Part shown: piece after piece, positions 62,726-64,000 of the stretch | How positions within the stretch are numbered: position 1 is the first letter of the stretch | Layout: each line of letters begins with the position of its first letter | DNA from: Lota lota | Lineage: Eukaryota > Chordata > Actinopteri > Gadiformes > Lotidae | Length of the DNA: 64,000 nt | Direction of reading: 5' to 3' | Assembly: GCA_026745465.1 (NCBI GenBank) | Contig: JACYXH010000012.1 | Location: 278,501 to 342,500 of the forward strand | Notes under the pieces: generated by a model | What the model saw: only the letters and a program-made list of their open reading frames with translations | What the model was told of the DNA's origin: nothing | Databases searched by the model: none | Program-made: the position numbers and the translations under genes

Positions 62726-62746
62726 GGGGGCGGGGGCGGGGGCGGG
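62726..62746 (+). other. G-quadruplex-forming motif
   Basis: Four runs of four to five G separated by single C (GGGGGCGGGGGCGGGGGCGG then GG). Single-base loops make this a strong predicted quadruplex; it also contains overlapping Sp1-type GGGCGG boxes. Confidence 0.75.
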
Positions 62747-63261
62747 GCAGAGTTCAACCTGGTTTAATGGTTAATTTCCTCAATGGACTGTGGCGGCGTT
62801 GGCATTGCTGAGCTGCTCACCGATACGCTAGTAGTTGTTTAGTAGAGTTGTGAGCAGCAACACACACATGACACGGCTGGATGGAAACCCACTTGTGGAT
62901 GCACAGAATATGGCAAGAATTCTGTTAGATTCTGAGCATATTGGAAAATTCCACGACAAACTCTAGATTTCACAGCAGAAAAAGAAAAACATCTCTATTA
63001 CAAGCAACTTGTGTGTGCGTGTGTTAAATATACTCTCCATCTCTGTGATGGGTCTTTGTTCTATGTTCTGCTTTTCAACTGTTCATATGCTTCCAGGAGC
63101 GACAGCCTTAATCATGGTTTATGTATTATGTTTTGTTTTGTTCACATATCATTTGGTTCCCCATTCATTTGACAAGCTGGCTAACTGTGGAAAGAAGGCG
63201 GCATATGTTTCAGTGTTGTCAAATGGACAAAGACAAATAGGTTTAATGGTTGAAGAGAACA

Positions 63262-63267
<6 letters not shown>

Positions 63268-63354
<87 letters not shown>
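63268..63354 (+). repeat. (CT)n microsatellite
   Basis: About 43 uninterrupted CT units. Confidence 0.9.
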
Positions 63355-63357
<3 letters not shown>

Positions 63358-63965
63358 GAATTATTAGTGTTTCTCCACTGAGAAAGAAGCCGCTGCTCTG
63401 AGCAAGAGATTTCCTCTGAAGACGGAGCCCCTCTCTCCCTTCTTTCCCTCACATGCACAGAACACGCTCTCCCTCTCAAAAAATAGCAACCAAATGTTTG
63501 TCTTGAAGTTTTCCCCGCGATGCGAGTGGCACGTCGTTTGTTTTGATTGGTCTCGAATGTCTCTCGCTCCAGCCAGCCAGCCAGCTTTGGCGGAGGCGTA
63601 GAAGAAAGTTCTTTTTCTTCACATTTCTTTCTTTTTTTTCTCCCTTTCAGTTTCTTTCTTTCTTTCTTTCTTTCTTTTTTTGCCCTCACTCGCATTGTTG
63701 GTCACGCCACAATGCTATTTATACGGCTGATTTGAGCCAGAAATGCCTGGGCCCTGTTTTTTCTTCTTCTCACAAGTGCTGCTCTCCCAGTCAATGGTCC
63801 GGAATCAAAAGATAGCTCACAGTTCATTCTCTTGAGCTGCAGCTAACGCTAGCCTGCTAATGCTAGCTTCTCATCTCCCCCTCTCCCCCCTGGCTGTGAA
63901 TGAGCGTAGCGTCTGCTGGAGCTCTAAATTAGCAGAGCAGTTGCAGTTGTTTGTCGCCTACGGGG

Positions 63966-63968
<3 letters not shown>

Positions 63969-64000
<32 letters not shown>
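63969..64000 (+). repeat. Poly-G run at window end
   Basis: At least 32 G running off the end of the window. Confidence 0.85.

Larger units (their letters stand above)
51332..64000 (+). other. shq1 intron 9, open at window end
   Basis: At least 12.7 kb follow the exon 9 donor (GTGAGA at 51332) without a recognisable next shq1 exon. The first 7.9 kb hold the tandem gene pair described separately. 59290-64000 holds CT-rich repeats, CpG-containing single-copy sequence (60430-61900), (CA)n, a G-quadruplex motif, a (CT)n tract and a terminal G run. I support no other gene there. Confidence 0.75.

Noticed and set aside
63543..63815. Phe/Ser-rich frames near the window end
   Set aside because: Created by TTTC repeats; no conserved motif or splice context.
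51332..64000. Remaining shq1 3' exons
   Set aside because: No stretch resembles the expected C-terminal part of the SHQ1 domain with proper acceptor and phase; they are presumed beyond 64000.

Overview
The window is vertebrate nuclear DNA, almost certainly from a ray-finned fish. The genes are split into short exons with GT-AG introns. Dinucleotide repeats, mainly (TG)n, and homopolymer G/C runs are very abundant. Degenerate tRNA-derived SINEs with a CTTTGGATAAAAG-type tail are scattered through the introns. I cannot name the species from the sequence alone.

Three host genes were reconstructed exon by exon; every phase closes and every internal junction is GT-AG. From left to right they are ppp4r2 (minus strand, nine coding exons, 12949-19871, 447 aa), gxylt2 (minus strand, seven coding exons, 24719-36153, 439 aa) and shq1 (plus strand, the first nine coding exons, 37860-51331, continuing beyond the window). 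gxylt2 and shq1 start head to head about 1.7 kb apart. The order and relative orientation (shq1 divergent from gxylt2, followed by ppp4r2) match human 3p13 as I know it, which supports choosing gxylt2 over gxylt1. The genes do not form one pathway. PPP4R2 regulates protein phosphatase 4, GXYLT2 adds xylose to O-glucose on Notch EGF repeats in the secretory pathway, and SHQ1 is an assembly chaperone for dyskerin in H/ACA RNPs.

Bases 1-11700 lie downstream of ppp4r2 and hold only repeats, a perfect 40-bp palindrome at 8650-8689 and possible conserved noncoding blocks. Bases 20060-24000 are the ppp4r2/gxylt2 spacer. Bases 31672-35878 are gxylt2 intron 1. From 51332 to the end is shq1 intron 9.

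The least expected content is in that last intron. Two directly adjacent tandem units of about 4.0 and 3.6 kb (51540-55520 and 55560-59175) each carry an intact five-exon gene antisense to shq1, predicted at 268 and 269 aa. All splice sites and the reading frame are kept in both copies although their later exons have diverged. Exon 1 and its 5-prime flank are nearly identical between copies. A third, partial copy of that flank follows at 59180. The product is an unrecognised small protein with a coiled-coil-like N-terminal half and an acidic motif followed by PVWV.RP. A second recurring observation is that the polypyrimidine tract of several splice acceptors (ppp4r2 exon 2, gxylt2 exon 6, shq1 exon 8) is made of simple-sequence repeat, and that of gxylt2 exon 4 lies at the edge of a SINE.
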